Assembly: GCA_964057225.1 (NCBI GenBank)
Contig: OZ059895.1
Coordinates: 15,057,001 to 15,121,000 of the forward strand
Direction of reading: 5' to 3'
DNA from: Auanema rhodensis
Taxonomy: Eukaryota; Nematoda; Chromadorea; Rhabditida; Rhabditidae
Length of the DNA stretch: 64,000 nt
The position numbers were made by a program, and so were the translations under genes. A model generated the notes under the pieces. The model saw only the letters and a program-made list of their open reading frames with translations. It was not told the DNA's origin and made no database searches. This document shows, in pieces, positions 1 to 11,970 of the stretch. Position 1 is the first letter of the stretch, and every line of letters begins with the position of its first letter.

Positions 1-756
1 TAAATCTGGCCGACAAAAATTGTTCCAAAACCATTAATCAGATTGAAAGAATAGCCGACAACGACAAGAAGCTCACACATGCCTCCAAGATCAAATTGAA
101 ATAAAAAAAATCTTCAAATATAGGAAACATCAAGGTGAACGACTGCCTGTGCTTCTCTGGGTCGTTCTCTCTCTCTCTCTCTCTCTATCTATCTCTCTCT
201 AGTTCTCATACTTTCTCTGAATATTTGTCGGTGTTTTTTATGGGAAAACCTGGCATCATAGATGAGAAAATCTACTACTCAACCTACTGGATATGTTGAT
301 GCAACAAATGATGGGCAAATTGCCAAAAAAAAAATGGAATATGAGTGGTTTATGCTTCTCATTATGCAAATCTATGATACTTTAGAAGCTTTTATATGAA
401 TATTGTAAGAAGAAAAAGTAATTGTATCATGAAAAAAGATGAATAAAGAGAAGCTTTTCAATTGATTATAGCATATGAGATGATCTAAGAGATGCAGGGG
501 AAAGTCATAGTCATCGTTCACATCGTCGTCGTCGTTCTCGTCATCGTCGTCGTCGTTCTCAACGTCGACCGACACAATTTGATGATTTGACAATGAAATA
601 TGATACGAATGATTAATGAGAGTTGTGAATGAGTTTGAAAGATACTACTCCTCTACTACTTACTCACTGTGACTTATGAAGAGGAACAATTATAAAGGAA
701 ATAGTTAAAAGTTCAAAGAAGTTGATGGCAGAAAAATAAAAAATATACGAGAGAGT

Positions 757-788
<32 letters not shown>

Positions 789-1717
789 TGGGATGGAGGA
801 GGGGGTGTATAAGAGGAAACAGAGATGAGAGATTAACTAACGAGAAGAAATTCAGTGAGAAGGTACTTGAAGAGGTTAATTATGAAGAGGATGATGAGTT
901 TTTGAAGCAGAACAGGAGTTGAAGAAATGTAAAAACGTGAACTTTCAAGCCATAAACAGGCTGTAACTGGACGTCACATGAGAGCACTTATAAGGTCAGC
1001 AAATTTCCTTCTGCTTTTGCTTCTGCTGCTGATCCTGCCTTTTCAAGAAGTTAAAGAAAAAGAAGAAGAAGAAGCAGCAGAAGAAGCTTCAACAGCAGAA
1101 ACAGAAGCAGTAGAAGCTGTCTAAACAACGTTTGTTCAGATGCTAGATGCCTTCTATTCGATAAAAGCATTAAGTATATGGCGTAGAAGAACTTGACAAA
1201 GCCAAATCAGCTTTTAATAATCCTGACGTGAGAAAACTGATGAGTAGGCGAATCAGATGATGATGAAATATGAAAAAGCTGCTGTTAAATGAAATGATAC
1301 AAACATGTAGCGAGAGCACGTGGCGATGACCATGATGCGGAGCATCTAAGGCCTGCCAAACTGCCACCACGATGAGCCATCATCATGATACGACGCTGAT
1401 GAGATGATGACGACGTCAGCGTTAGGAGCAGGATAGCGATAACGTTTACGATGATAACGATGACAATGATAACTGAAAATAACAAAGAGGAAAAGCTAGA
1501 GATTCACCAGATCAATAACAAGGGCGGATGATGAGAACAAAAATATTTGATGAAGCCCAGCAATATCCAAAGAACAACAATCAGTCTGTGATGATAAGCT
1601 TTCACAGAAGTAGTTGGGTCGTTAAAGTCTTGATTTCAAGAGAACGACATGAAATTAACATAAACCAACATGAATATATGGCATAGCAAAGGTTCGAAGA
1701 TGAAACAGCTTAAAGAA

Positions 1718-1718
<1 letters not shown>

Positions 1719-1796
<78 letters not shown>
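1719..1796. repeat. (GA)n microsatellite
   Basis: A GA dinucleotide array of about 78 bp with one early TA interruption, seen directly. Confidence 0.95.
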
Positions 1797-1797
<1 letters not shown>

Positions 1798-2031
1798 AAA
1801 GAAGGAGTAAGCGGGTGATGGGTTAGTTGGAGGTTAAGTAGGGGGTGTTGAAGCTATGCAAATTATTTTTTTTTGAAGGATGAAGAAAGTTCTATGAGCT
1901 GTATCTCTGTGTGAGTGTTTGTGAAGGATGTGCAGCAGATATTTCTCTATAGCTCTCTATCTCTATATGTCTGTGTATTTTGGTGAAAAAAAAGGAAATA
2001 CAATTGGATGTCGCATTTTCCTTTCATCTCC

Positions 2032-2063
<32 letters not shown>

Positions 2064-2549
2064 AAATGACTATGAAAGGTTTTGAATTACTTTTTTGAAG
2101 AAAAAAATGAATAATTATGAAATTAAGTTGATGTTTAGCCGTCGAAATACAATACTCTTATACTTCATGAGATAGCATTTGAAAGGAAATTACAACATAG
2201 GTTGAAAGTTCCGGAAATTGCGTCAAATTCATGTTGAAGTAAGGTGAAAGGGCATGATGTGCACTATTATTTAGTTTTGATGAATAGTGTCTCACGTGCT
2301 TGGAAAATCTTTGTTGAAAGTAAGAGAGAGATGAGGTTATGCATCCGGAGGTAAAGCTTATTGTGGAGGAATAGATAAAAAGTGAAATAACTGATCAAGA
2401 TAAGGAAAATACTTTTCACATTCTGGATATAACAGAACTGAATCTATCAGTCATGGAACACGGAAAAAAACGTCGAAAATGAAAAATATCAAACGATAAG
2501 AGGGAAAGTCAAAAAAATTGGAGAAAACATTGAACCGACTTAGAGAGAT

Positions 2550-2552
<3 letters not shown>

Positions 2553-2610
<58 letters not shown>
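2553..2610. repeat. (GA)n microsatellite
   Basis: A nearly pure GA array of about 58 bp. Confidence 0.95.
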
Positions 2611-2614
<4 letters not shown>

Positions 2615-2999
2615 AGCCAGCAAAGCAAAGAAGTTTATAAGCTTTATCTCACGTTTCTTCTTCTATAGTTGAACAGGAGTATGAAAGAGAAAGATACAGA
2701 GAGAGAGAGAGAAATTGAAGCATATGAGAGAAGATTAAGATGAAAAGATGAAAGACAGCTCAAATTAAGAAGGTACGATAGATTGCATCAAATATGAAGA
2801 CAATCATAGTTGCAGAGAGAAATTTGCGATGCTTCAGGCTAAACTATGTGGCAACGTTGTGGGGCCCACTTCGAGGGGGTTGATCCAATTATAGTAAGAG
2901 TTCGATATACATTATACATCTATATATCTATATATATATATATATATGTATGACAAACTCTTTACTAAATATTATATGTTGTATACAAACACATGTTAT

Positions 3000-3000
<1 letters not shown>

Positions 3001-3055
<55 letters not shown>
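3001..3055. repeat. (GA)n microsatellite with CAGA interruptions
   Basis: A GA array with two CAGA interruptions. It produces an Arg/Glu-rich open frame that is not a gene. Confidence 0.95.
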
Positions 3056-3056
<1 letters not shown>

Positions 3057-3525
3057 CCAAAAAATAATAATAAGGAAGAAATGATGTATACTATGCGCAT
3101 AGATGTTGATATATCAGTCATCCAGATACATAGATATGGCATTAAGATCTTTCACAAATTCTGAACATCTATTGAATTTATATAGTTCTGAAACGATTAT
3201 CATAACATTAATAATAGAATATAGTTAGATAAATATTAAAAAAAAAACATATAAACTAGGTATAGTTAAGAGAAAATATAGATGATCATATATATATATT
3301 GATAGTAAGGTATGTACCTCTCTTCTTATAATTTTTATAATTAAACAACTATATAGTTAAGCTGCTACAAGCTATATATAACAACTTGTTTATATTCAAA
3401 TTCAATTATTTATAATTATTTATCACATGTATAAATATAATAAATAAATAAATAAAATATTATATAGTTTATAATAATCTTCATATAACATCGTCAGGCA
3501 CTTCTTCAAATTTTTTTCGATACAT

Positions 3526-3560
<35 letters not shown>

Positions 3561-3666
3561 CAAATATCTTTTCATATATTATGTTTATTATGCTTATTTG
3601 AAATATATCATATTAGCATAATAAATAATAATAATAATATTTGACGTGAATTCTTGATTGAAGTGT

Positions 3667-3699
3667 AATTTACACGTGACACGTGTAAATTCACGTGAA
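3667..3699. promoter_or_regulatory. Palindromic cluster of three CACGTG boxes
   Basis: A perfect 12-bp inverted repeat (arm AATTTACACGTG, 1-nt spacer) spans 3667-3691. It overlaps a third palindrome, TTCACGTGAA, at 3690-3699. CACGTG is the core of the bHLH E-box, and TCACGTGA is the core of the TFEB/HLH-30 type site. Binding is inferred only. Confidence 0.45.
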
Positions 3700-4334
3700 C
3701 TTTTTTTTTATTTCATTTTAATTTGGCGCCATACTTGCAGGTTGCATCATCGAAATATTTTTTTATTCATAAATCTGTAAATTTAATTTGTTTTTAAAGA
3801 AAACAAAAAAAAATTTTCTTTTAATTAAATTATAATTTATTTTCTTCTTTTTAATTCTTTCTCATATCCGAAAATACATATACTATATGTATAGTTTATA
3901 GTAAATAGTATATACATATGTATGTGTCTGTATATCTATATGTATTTCTATTATTATTATTATTATTGAGAATCACAATTTATTATTTTCAATTTATATA
4001 TATGCATATTATATATTATAAGATTAATATGTCTCATATTAACTATATGAAAATGATTTTTGTTTATTTTATAAATTATATGTTGTAATCTTTGATATTT
4101 ATGATTATTATTATTATATTATATATAAGTTTATTGTATAAGTAACTTAAATAAATAAACAAAACAATAATCATGAAAGAAAGAAATTTTTTATTTATAT
4201 AAAAGAATTTTCATGTATACATATGTTTCCTTGTTTTTCCTTTTTATTTTAATAATTTATTTTATAAAAATTCAAATTCGAATTAAAATAATAAATAAAA
4301 GAAAATATTTACAAAAGATCCCTCTTCTCTCTCT

Positions 4335-4337
<3 letters not shown>

Positions 4338-4377
<40 letters not shown>
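4338..4377. repeat. (CT)n microsatellite
   Basis: A CT array of about 40 bp, followed by shorter CT runs to about 4400. Confidence 0.9.
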
Positions 4378-4378
<1 letters not shown>

Positions 4379-4748
4379 ATCTCTCTCTCTCTTTCTCTCT
4401 TTGTTGTTCCCTTTTTTTGAATTTTAAAATGAATCTGCTCAAACTATACTTCAATATGTATGAATTTTTCTTTATCTCTTATCTGCATAAACAATATGAT
4501 GAAGAAATGAGAGAAAAAAAAAGTTTTTTTGTCGTCTCTTGGCCCACCTGTCTAAGAGATTCATCAACTTCTTCCTATAAATTCCTTTTTTCATAACTTA
4601 TTGTACATGAATTACTTTTCATTCATGTTCTTTCTGTATCTGGGCTTTTCATACGGTTTCATATCGACTACTGTTTGATTGACTGGAAACAGGTGATTTC
4701 GAACGAGTGTCATTGTTGATGCTGATGGCGTCATCTTCATTCGTGCAG

Positions 4749-4856
4749 CCAGCAAACTTCACAGCTTCTGTCAGCATCAAGCTCAATCAAAGGATCTTTT
4801 GAAATTACGTCTCAACACCATGGAGATTTGCTTGAAAAGCAACCGAAACACACAAA
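4749..4856 (+). other. Exon-like segment of unknown gene
   Basis: A 108-nt segment lies between a CAG acceptor (ends 4748) and a perfect GTAAGT donor (starts 4857). One frame is fully open. It contains an ATG at 4820, but no family is recognisable and I could not link it to another exon. It could be a 5' noncoding exon of a downstream + strand gene, or chance. Confidence 0.2.
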
Positions 4857-5390
4857 GTAAGTTCATCCTGAGTCTTGACGAATCTATCAGCTTTAAGTGC
4901 TATTGTCTTCCATTTTGCTTCTTCAATTGGGCTGCTGTTTTATTTAAATTTCCCATTTTAAAGCTAAAACCTCAATTTGTCTGATGAATTATTGAAATTT
5001 ATAAAATTATATGTATAGTTAACGTCATTTATCTTCGGAAAATTAGTTTTGAATATCTTGATGAGGAAAAAAAAATTATGTCTCACTGTAAAAATTCCAA
5101 TAATGATTTCGATTCTCTAAAAATCCATTTTCTTGGATTTTTCTTCTCCATATATGCTTACTTCACTCAGTATCACCCTTTTCTCTCTCTCTCTCTCTCT
5201 TTCTCCCTCTCTTTCACTCTCTCTCACTTTCTCTCTCTCTCACACTCTTTCTCACTCTCTCTTTTCCTTGCTCTCTCTCTTTATGTTCCTTTTTCTGATT
5301 ATCTACAATCCATTCTGTTTCTTTTTCAGCTACAACTCCACCTCTTCTCTTTTAGTTTCAAGACTTGTTATGTGTTTCTTCACGGAGAGT

Positions 5391-5391
<1 letters not shown>

Positions 5392-5450
<59 letters not shown>
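5392..5450. repeat. (GA)n microsatellite
   Basis: A GA array of about 59 bp, preceded at 5180-5280 by interrupted CT runs on the same strand. Confidence 0.95.
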
Positions 5451-6145
5451 CAGCATAAGTTTGGATATACGTAAGAGAGAGGGAGTGAGGATGACATAAA
5501 GAGAGAAAAAGATATAGAGAATGAATAGAGAACACATGTACTAAGAGAGAGAGAACGAGATAAAGAGAAAAGGACCTCATGAATATGTGAATGAATTGTC
5601 GCTGCTGCTCATTCAGAACAAGAGATGAAGATGCTAAGCAGAGGACAAGATTCTGCATTTTGTGGCTCTACATGGATGTCCCTTCGTTTTCACTTCCTGT
5701 ACTTAAAATTATTTCATGTTTTTAGTTTTTTAAGCTGAAATTTTGAATTTTTCTCCTTTTCTTTGCTTTCAATTTACACTTTTTTTTCTAATTTTCATTG
5801 AATAAATGTAAAAACTTTAAGTTGTAACTCGTTCATAATGCATAGATTCATGTATGTAGATGTACTTGCTATTCTTCATTACATCGCACGTGTTTTCCTT
5901 TCTTTCTTTTTTCAAAAACTTCTCATCTTCTTGATTTCAACTATACATAGTATAAGATCATCATCTATCTATCTGGCTGTCTGATACCTAGTGGGTCAGA
6001 AGCATCTTGAGAGTTCATGTATATCACAAAGCTCAAAACAACGTCGTATTGGACGATTGTGTGTACCTGAATAGCCTGAGGATATACATATAGGAGCATA
6101 GTGATGATGGTATTACTACAGTTCGTATTACTCTTTTCTTGATTA

Positions 6146-6159
6146 CCCCCCCCCCCCCC

Positions 6160-6211
<52 letters not shown>
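6146..6211. repeat. Poly-C followed by (CT)n
   Basis: Fourteen C residues (6146-6159) are followed by about 49 bp of CT. A similar C-run/CT composite occurs at 53285-53334. Confidence 0.9.
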
Positions 6212-6220
<9 letters not shown>

Positions 6221-6594
6221 ATGTCGCTCTTCCTTCTTTCAAATGGAATGTGAAAGACAAACAGTTGATGGCCTTCCATGAGTGACTGACATAACTACAG
6301 CTTTTTCATATTTATCTATATATTTCCTCCTATTTTGTCTTTTCTTTCTTATTCTCTCTATTTCATTTTAACTCTCTTAGTCTTTTTCTCTCTTTCACTC
6401 TCTCTCTTTCAACTTTCTTTCTCTCTCTCTTTGTAAGTCAAGTTTTTTTTGGTTGTAAGAGTGTAAAACTTATGCTCACATTCATTCATAGCTGATAGAT
6501 TGAAAAGAATACGACAAGATGCTACTTCTTCTTCATCATCTTCTTTTGCTTTTTTTCATTTTCGTCATTCTCTGTGTTTTAATCATTTCACCAC

Positions 6595-6597
<3 letters not shown>

Positions 6598-6645
<48 letters not shown>
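6598..6645. repeat. (GA)n microsatellite
   Basis: A GA array of about 48 bp. Another, shorter one follows at about 6873-6914. Confidence 0.95.
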
Positions 6646-6648
<3 letters not shown>

Positions 6649-6877
6649 ATGAGAGAGAAAATGTTAAGGTTTATAGAAAAAGTGAAGAATTGTATTAGAA
6701 GATAGTTCGTTACATATCTTCAACTTGAATATACTCACGGAAATGCTATTGAGTACATCGCACTCAATTCTGTATGAGCTGCGGCTTTACTATGCTTTAC
6801 AAGTTCAAATTTCAAATTTTCAAAATCATAGAGATAGAGAGAGAACCGAGAGAGGGAGATGGACACATAGAGAGAAA

Positions 6878-6916
<39 letters not shown>

Positions 6917-8063
6917 TAGATGGAGAAGGGATTTCATTAGTTCAGTCTCAATCAGTCGCAGATGAAGTCGATTGACAGGTGATTCATCTTAAGCTGCTGC
7001 CACGAAAATTATTATCGAAACTCTTGTCTTGTCGTTAAAGCGATTTGATTTATATTAATCTATTTCATTCTTACACCTCATTATTCTTATTCGTCTTAAA
7101 TGTTTTTTTTTTATTAATTTTTATTTTTAAATATTTCATCTGAAACCCTATTTGCATTTCAATTCCAAAACAATTGGTCTCGTAAAGAAAGTTTAAAAAC
7201 ATTTTCTTTTCAGCTATATAGTATGACACAAACCTTATATGATGATGGATAAGGTATCAAACATAGCGACGTTTAGTGATTTATTAGCTTTTCCTCTACA
7301 TAAATCCATATTTTCCTTACAATACCATGATAATTAAGCTGAACGTTCGTCTATGATATGCTCATGCTCATGCTCTCGCTGCTAACTGAGGTGTTAAACC
7401 GATTAAGCTTTGAAGAATATTGGCCATGTTCATGATAACATCTTTCTTTTTGTCCTAATCTCACACACATACTTAATATCTTTTTTACTAATTATTATAT
7501 TAATAATTAAAATATAAGTTTATATCATATAGTTAATAAGAAAAAAGATATGCTGAAAGTACATACAAACTTATAAAATCTAAAAGTGCTACTAGATCAT
7601 CGTCATCAACTCAAAACTTGGCCCACACACCACTATCTTCTACATACATTACATATACATATATGTATATCTTGACTATAGTTTTACATCAAGTTTTATA
7701 GTTTTAAAATACAAAAAATTGTTTTCTTTTTTTCTTTTTTTTTTGGAAGAAAAAAAAATGTTCTGCCAAAGTTATTCAGCCAAAAGGCTTATGTTCCTTG
7801 TAGCGCTTTGCTATGCAACAGCTTGTCGTATCTGGCTAATTATATGAAAACAAGTTTCAATGCTTGAGAGTTCCAACTATTTATTTCTTCTCCTTTTCTC
7901 TTTCTCTCCCTCTAATTATGCAGCACTTAGAGCTATCTAATTCTAAAAGTAATTTGTATGAAAAAAAGTTGATTTTAAGTAAATCCTATATACTTATGTG
8001 TTCATATGAGAATATGAATATATTATATCATATTCTGCTGCTACTGCTGCTGCTGCTTCATCT

Positions 8064-8131
<68 letters not shown>
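8064..8131. repeat. (CT)n microsatellite
   Basis: A CT array of about 68 bp with one TT interruption. Confidence 0.95.
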
Positions 8132-8134
<3 letters not shown>

Positions 8135-8567
8135 TACTATTCTATATTTTTTTTTGTAATTTTTATATTAAAAATATAATTAGTAAATGATATAAATCAG
8201 TTATATTTATTCATTTTTCTTCTTAAAACAATAACATCAGAGAACATTAATAGATTTTCATATCATTCACAGTTGAAGCGCAGCTTATCTCACATACATT
8301 TCAATTATTGCCTCAGGGCTACAAATTAATTTGTATCTGCACCAATATACATGAAGTTGTAGTTTTAAGAAAAGCTGATTAAGTACAAGAAAAACTGCAT
8401 TTTCTATTTCATATATCTTTTGAATTTTAACCAATAAATATATATTTAGTAATAGTAATCCTAGTAGTAGTAGTTGATTCAAATTTCAATTTTGAGTTAT
8501 AGCATAGCATAGCATAGTATAGCAGAGCATATACTATATGATATTAGAATATTGTATCAATCAATGT

Positions 8568-8589
8568 TCACGTGAATAGTTCACGTGAA
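8568..8589. promoter_or_regulatory. Paired TTCACGTGAA boxes, 13-bp spacing
   Basis: CACGTG occurs at 8569-8574 and 8582-8587. Both are embedded in the palindrome TTCACGTGAA. The centre-to-centre distance of 13 bp equals that of the pair at 18746/18759. A regulatory role is inferred. Confidence 0.4.
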
Positions 8590-9473
8590 CGTAATAGATT
8601 GAAGAAAACGTGAACAAATGACCGTGACAACTCATTTTACATCACATGTATTGCATAGAATGGTTGTGATGATATGCACATAGTATGTGCCATATTCTTC
8701 TCTCTCTCTCTCTTTCTCTCTCTCTCTATGCCCCTCTCTCTCCCTCTCTCTCTCTCTCTCTCTTGTGTCTTTCACTATCTATATGCGATATGATTATCCA
8801 TTGTCTTTTGCCTCTTTTTCATTTCCTTTTTTCATTGCATTTTTCGTTTAGAAAGTCTGAAACGTTCTCGAGCAGGCGGCGAACCCATCATCTTCTGTCA
8901 TTTGTCTTCAGGCAATAAAGCAAAATAATGCAGAAGCAATAGTGTATTGCTGAACGTTAACCTTCACATGTTCATGCAATTGCAATTGGTTTCAATCTGT
9001 TATTTCAGTCTTTACTTCTTATTTATTTGGTTATATACAATACATATATTACTATATTAGTATAGTTAGTATACTAACTATACAATATACAAATACATAT
9101 AGTAATAATATGAATGCTAAAGCTAGTTAACTATGCTATCTATAATAAAAATATTTTTTTTATTCTAGTTTAGTTTAGTTTATTCCTCTTTTTATGTATT
9201 TTACTTTAAGCATATCTTCTATCTGTTCTTTCACTTCTTTTTTTGCAAAAAAAAAAATTTTCTCAGACAGCTCAAACCTCTGCAAATTGATTTTTACTAT
9301 CAGGGATGGGCACACACACACACACGGTCATCAAGAACAAAAGCAGGGGTATTAGAGCTTTAGGAAGCCGTCAAATTAGTTCTTTTAACTGAAACAAATG
9401 GAAGTAAAATAAGAAGAAAAAAGATTCAAAACTTGATATAGCAAGATAGAGATAGAGAGAGAGAGGATGGATG

Positions 9474-9475
<2 letters not shown>

Positions 9476-9522
<47 letters not shown>
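9476..9522. repeat. (GA)n microsatellite
   Basis: A GA array of about 47 bp. Confidence 0.9.
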
Positions 9523-9525
<3 letters not shown>

Positions 9526-10181
9526 ATATATGAAGATTATAAAGATAATGAGATATAAAGATGAAAACTAAAAAGATGGAAAGAGAAAGGAGAGTATCGA
9601 TGATGTACAAACGTCACTGATTTATCCTTTTTTTATGAAAATTTCTTACAACTTATCGCTTAATTGTCATTTTCAATTTCGCATATGAAAACCTGAAAAA
9701 GTTGGAAAAAAAAAGAAAAAAACGACGAAGAATAGCCGATGATGATGGTGAAACAGACGAAAAGAAGCACACACACACACACACAAGATGTGTATAGGCC
9801 ACCCAGACTCATTATTACAGCTTCTCCTTCATTTCATTTCATAAAAACTTTTTCTTTCTATGTGTATAAGCATCTTTTCTCTCGTTTTCTGACTTTCTTT
9901 CTCTCTCTCTCTTTCTCTCTTAAAACCTTTTTTTGCAATCAAAATCATTTTTTATTTTAAAATTACATATGAATATCGTGTTCCTTTTTATTCATATAAT
10001 CTGCAATGTTAGCTATATAATTATATAAATTAAACATTTCTTAATGTTTATCCAATGATACTTTTCTTCCTTTCTTCTTAAAGAAAATGTTTCTTCGACT
10101 TCATTCAGCTGATACTTACGTAGCTACGTACGTACATAACGAACATTCAGAATTCCTTGTCTTCTCTTGTCCCCCCTCTCC

Positions 10182-10212
<31 letters not shown>

Positions 10213-11938
10213 GCTTTATTTCCCTCTTTAGTACAAATCGGATGTCTATCAGTTTAAATATCGCCGAAATCACGAACAGCAAACGATGCTCTTGCTCTGT
10301 ATCGTAGTTCATCTATGTATGTAGTTGAGGTAGCCTCGGCGACGTCTCCATCAGGCAGTTTCAATTAAAAACGGAAAATTATTGAATCCGTGTCGTCATC
10401 GTCATCTGTGTTGTGTGTTAGACGTCGTTGATGTTAGAAGCAGAGTTGAGGTAGCCTCATCTACATCGGCTACTGGCCACGTCTCCATCATATATTTGTA
10501 GTCAATGTCATCATCTGTTCACTACATTTCAATGAATATGTACCATAATTAGCATATCTATACAGCGTAACTACCTTGTTTTGTAGTTTTCACGTACGTG
10601 TGTTCTTCGACGTGAAATGCACTGCAACCACGTAATGCTGAGTGAGTTCCACGTCACATGTCATCAAGTCTTTAAAGAATCTTGTTTCATCATGGAGAGT
10701 AACGCTGAACGGTTCTCTTCATTCAAACTTCAAAAAAGTTTTCTTGTGCCTCAAGGAGCTCTCAACGTGAATGGCAGAGTGCCAGAGAATGTGAATTCCT
10801 ACCCAAGGCAATGAGTGACCGAGGCTTATCATGCCTATCATTAAGCTTGTTGTAATGCTACTTATCGTCGTAAAAAAAACTGAACAATTCAATCTGAATT
10901 CTTGAGATTGAACGCACGATGACGTGCTGTATGATGCTCAGCCATCACCAGCCTGCTCCAATACTAACAATAGGCCCAGAGGCAATTTATTCATTCACGT
11001 GTGTTCTCAGCCACATGTCCCATATACATATATAGATGTGCTGGCGAAGCTCATTAGCTCATACAAACTCTCCTTTCTCTCATTTTCTTTCTCTCTCTCT
11101 CTCCCTCCCTCTCTCTCTCTCTCTCTCTCTTTTAGCTCTCTACCTATCTCATTCACAATTTTTCTTCTCTCCCTTCCAATCGTAGTTGCTCCTTTTTCTG
11201 CTCGTTCAGATAAGTCTTGTCTCTGCTTGTCCTATTAGAATATTCCATTGGCACAGCCTGCTTCTCGTTTCACGCTTTCACTGATTGCTCAGATTTCATG
11301 AATAGCAGCATCTTCTCCCTTCTTCCCTCCCTCTCTAGCTCCCTCTCTCTTCTCCAACAATGTTATTCCCCGTCTGGTTTTGCAACTTACCTTGTAAAGT
11401 CCCTCCTATTCTTATTTGATGAACTCTTCCTTTTCACATAATATCAATTCTCCTTATTCGATTTATCATAAACGTTTCACAATTCTTCATCTCAATGTTT
11501 CATATTCTAAAGTTGAACTTTCAGCTTATTTCTCTTCGTCATCAACTTCTCGACTATATCTTTCTATTCTATACTATATCTTATTCTTTTTATTTATTTA
11601 TTATATTATACTATATAGTTATAATAATAACAATATTTATTAAAATATTTGTCTGTGGTCTTTGATCAATTCATATACATCTACATCTACATCTACATGT
11701 AATATGCTCTTCTTTTGCTCTCTCTCTCTCCCTCCCTCCCTCCCTCTCTTTCTCTCTCTTTCTAGATCTGAACAGTCAAATGACCGACGACTGTCGATAC
11801 TGGCAAGAGCTTAACGTAACGCTGCTGCTCCATCAGATGAACAGTGGCAAGTAGTTAGGGAATTCTTTAAACCGGTGTACTTCATACCATTACTTGTACA
11901 CAGTCTCTTTACCTTTTTACCTTATATCTTTCCCGCTA

Positions 11939-11970
<32 letters not shown>

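Larger units (their letters stand above)
1..3170. other. Noncoding, purine-rich top strand with GA arrays
   Basis: No exon with both splice signals and a recognisable product is visible. The top strand is strongly purine-rich and carries several (GA)n arrays. Short open frames here are repeat translations (Arg-Glu or Leu-Ser runs). An interrupted GTC-type triplet tract lies near 520-565. This could be intergenic DNA or part of a long intron of a gene outside the window. Confidence 0.6.
3171..10900. other. Noncoding, AT-rich with alternating CT and GA arrays
   Basis: No supported coding exon. The stretch mixes AT-rich DNA, CT arrays (near 4338-4377, 6163-6211, 8064-8131, 8699-8763) and GA arrays (near 5392-5450, 6598-6645, 9476-9522). 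A CAT triplet run lies at 3529-3556. Two clusters of CACGTG boxes and one exon-like segment (4749-4856) are listed separately. Confidence 0.55.

Noticed and set aside
1690-1700. GGTTCGAAGA as a possible tRNA B box
   Set aside because: The match to GGTTCGANTCC is imperfect, and no A box or cloverleaf could be drawn around it.
5078-5658. Open frames of 80-130 codons rich in Leu-Ser or Arg-Glu on both strands
   Set aside because: They are translations of CT/GA arrays, with no domain and no consistent splice context. The same holds at 7864-8190, 14056-14328, 16200-16496, 22434-22865 and 23125-23385.
10617-10814. 65-codon open frame in a CACGTG- and ACGT-containing stretch
   Set aside because: No homology signal, no splice context, and length within chance expectation.
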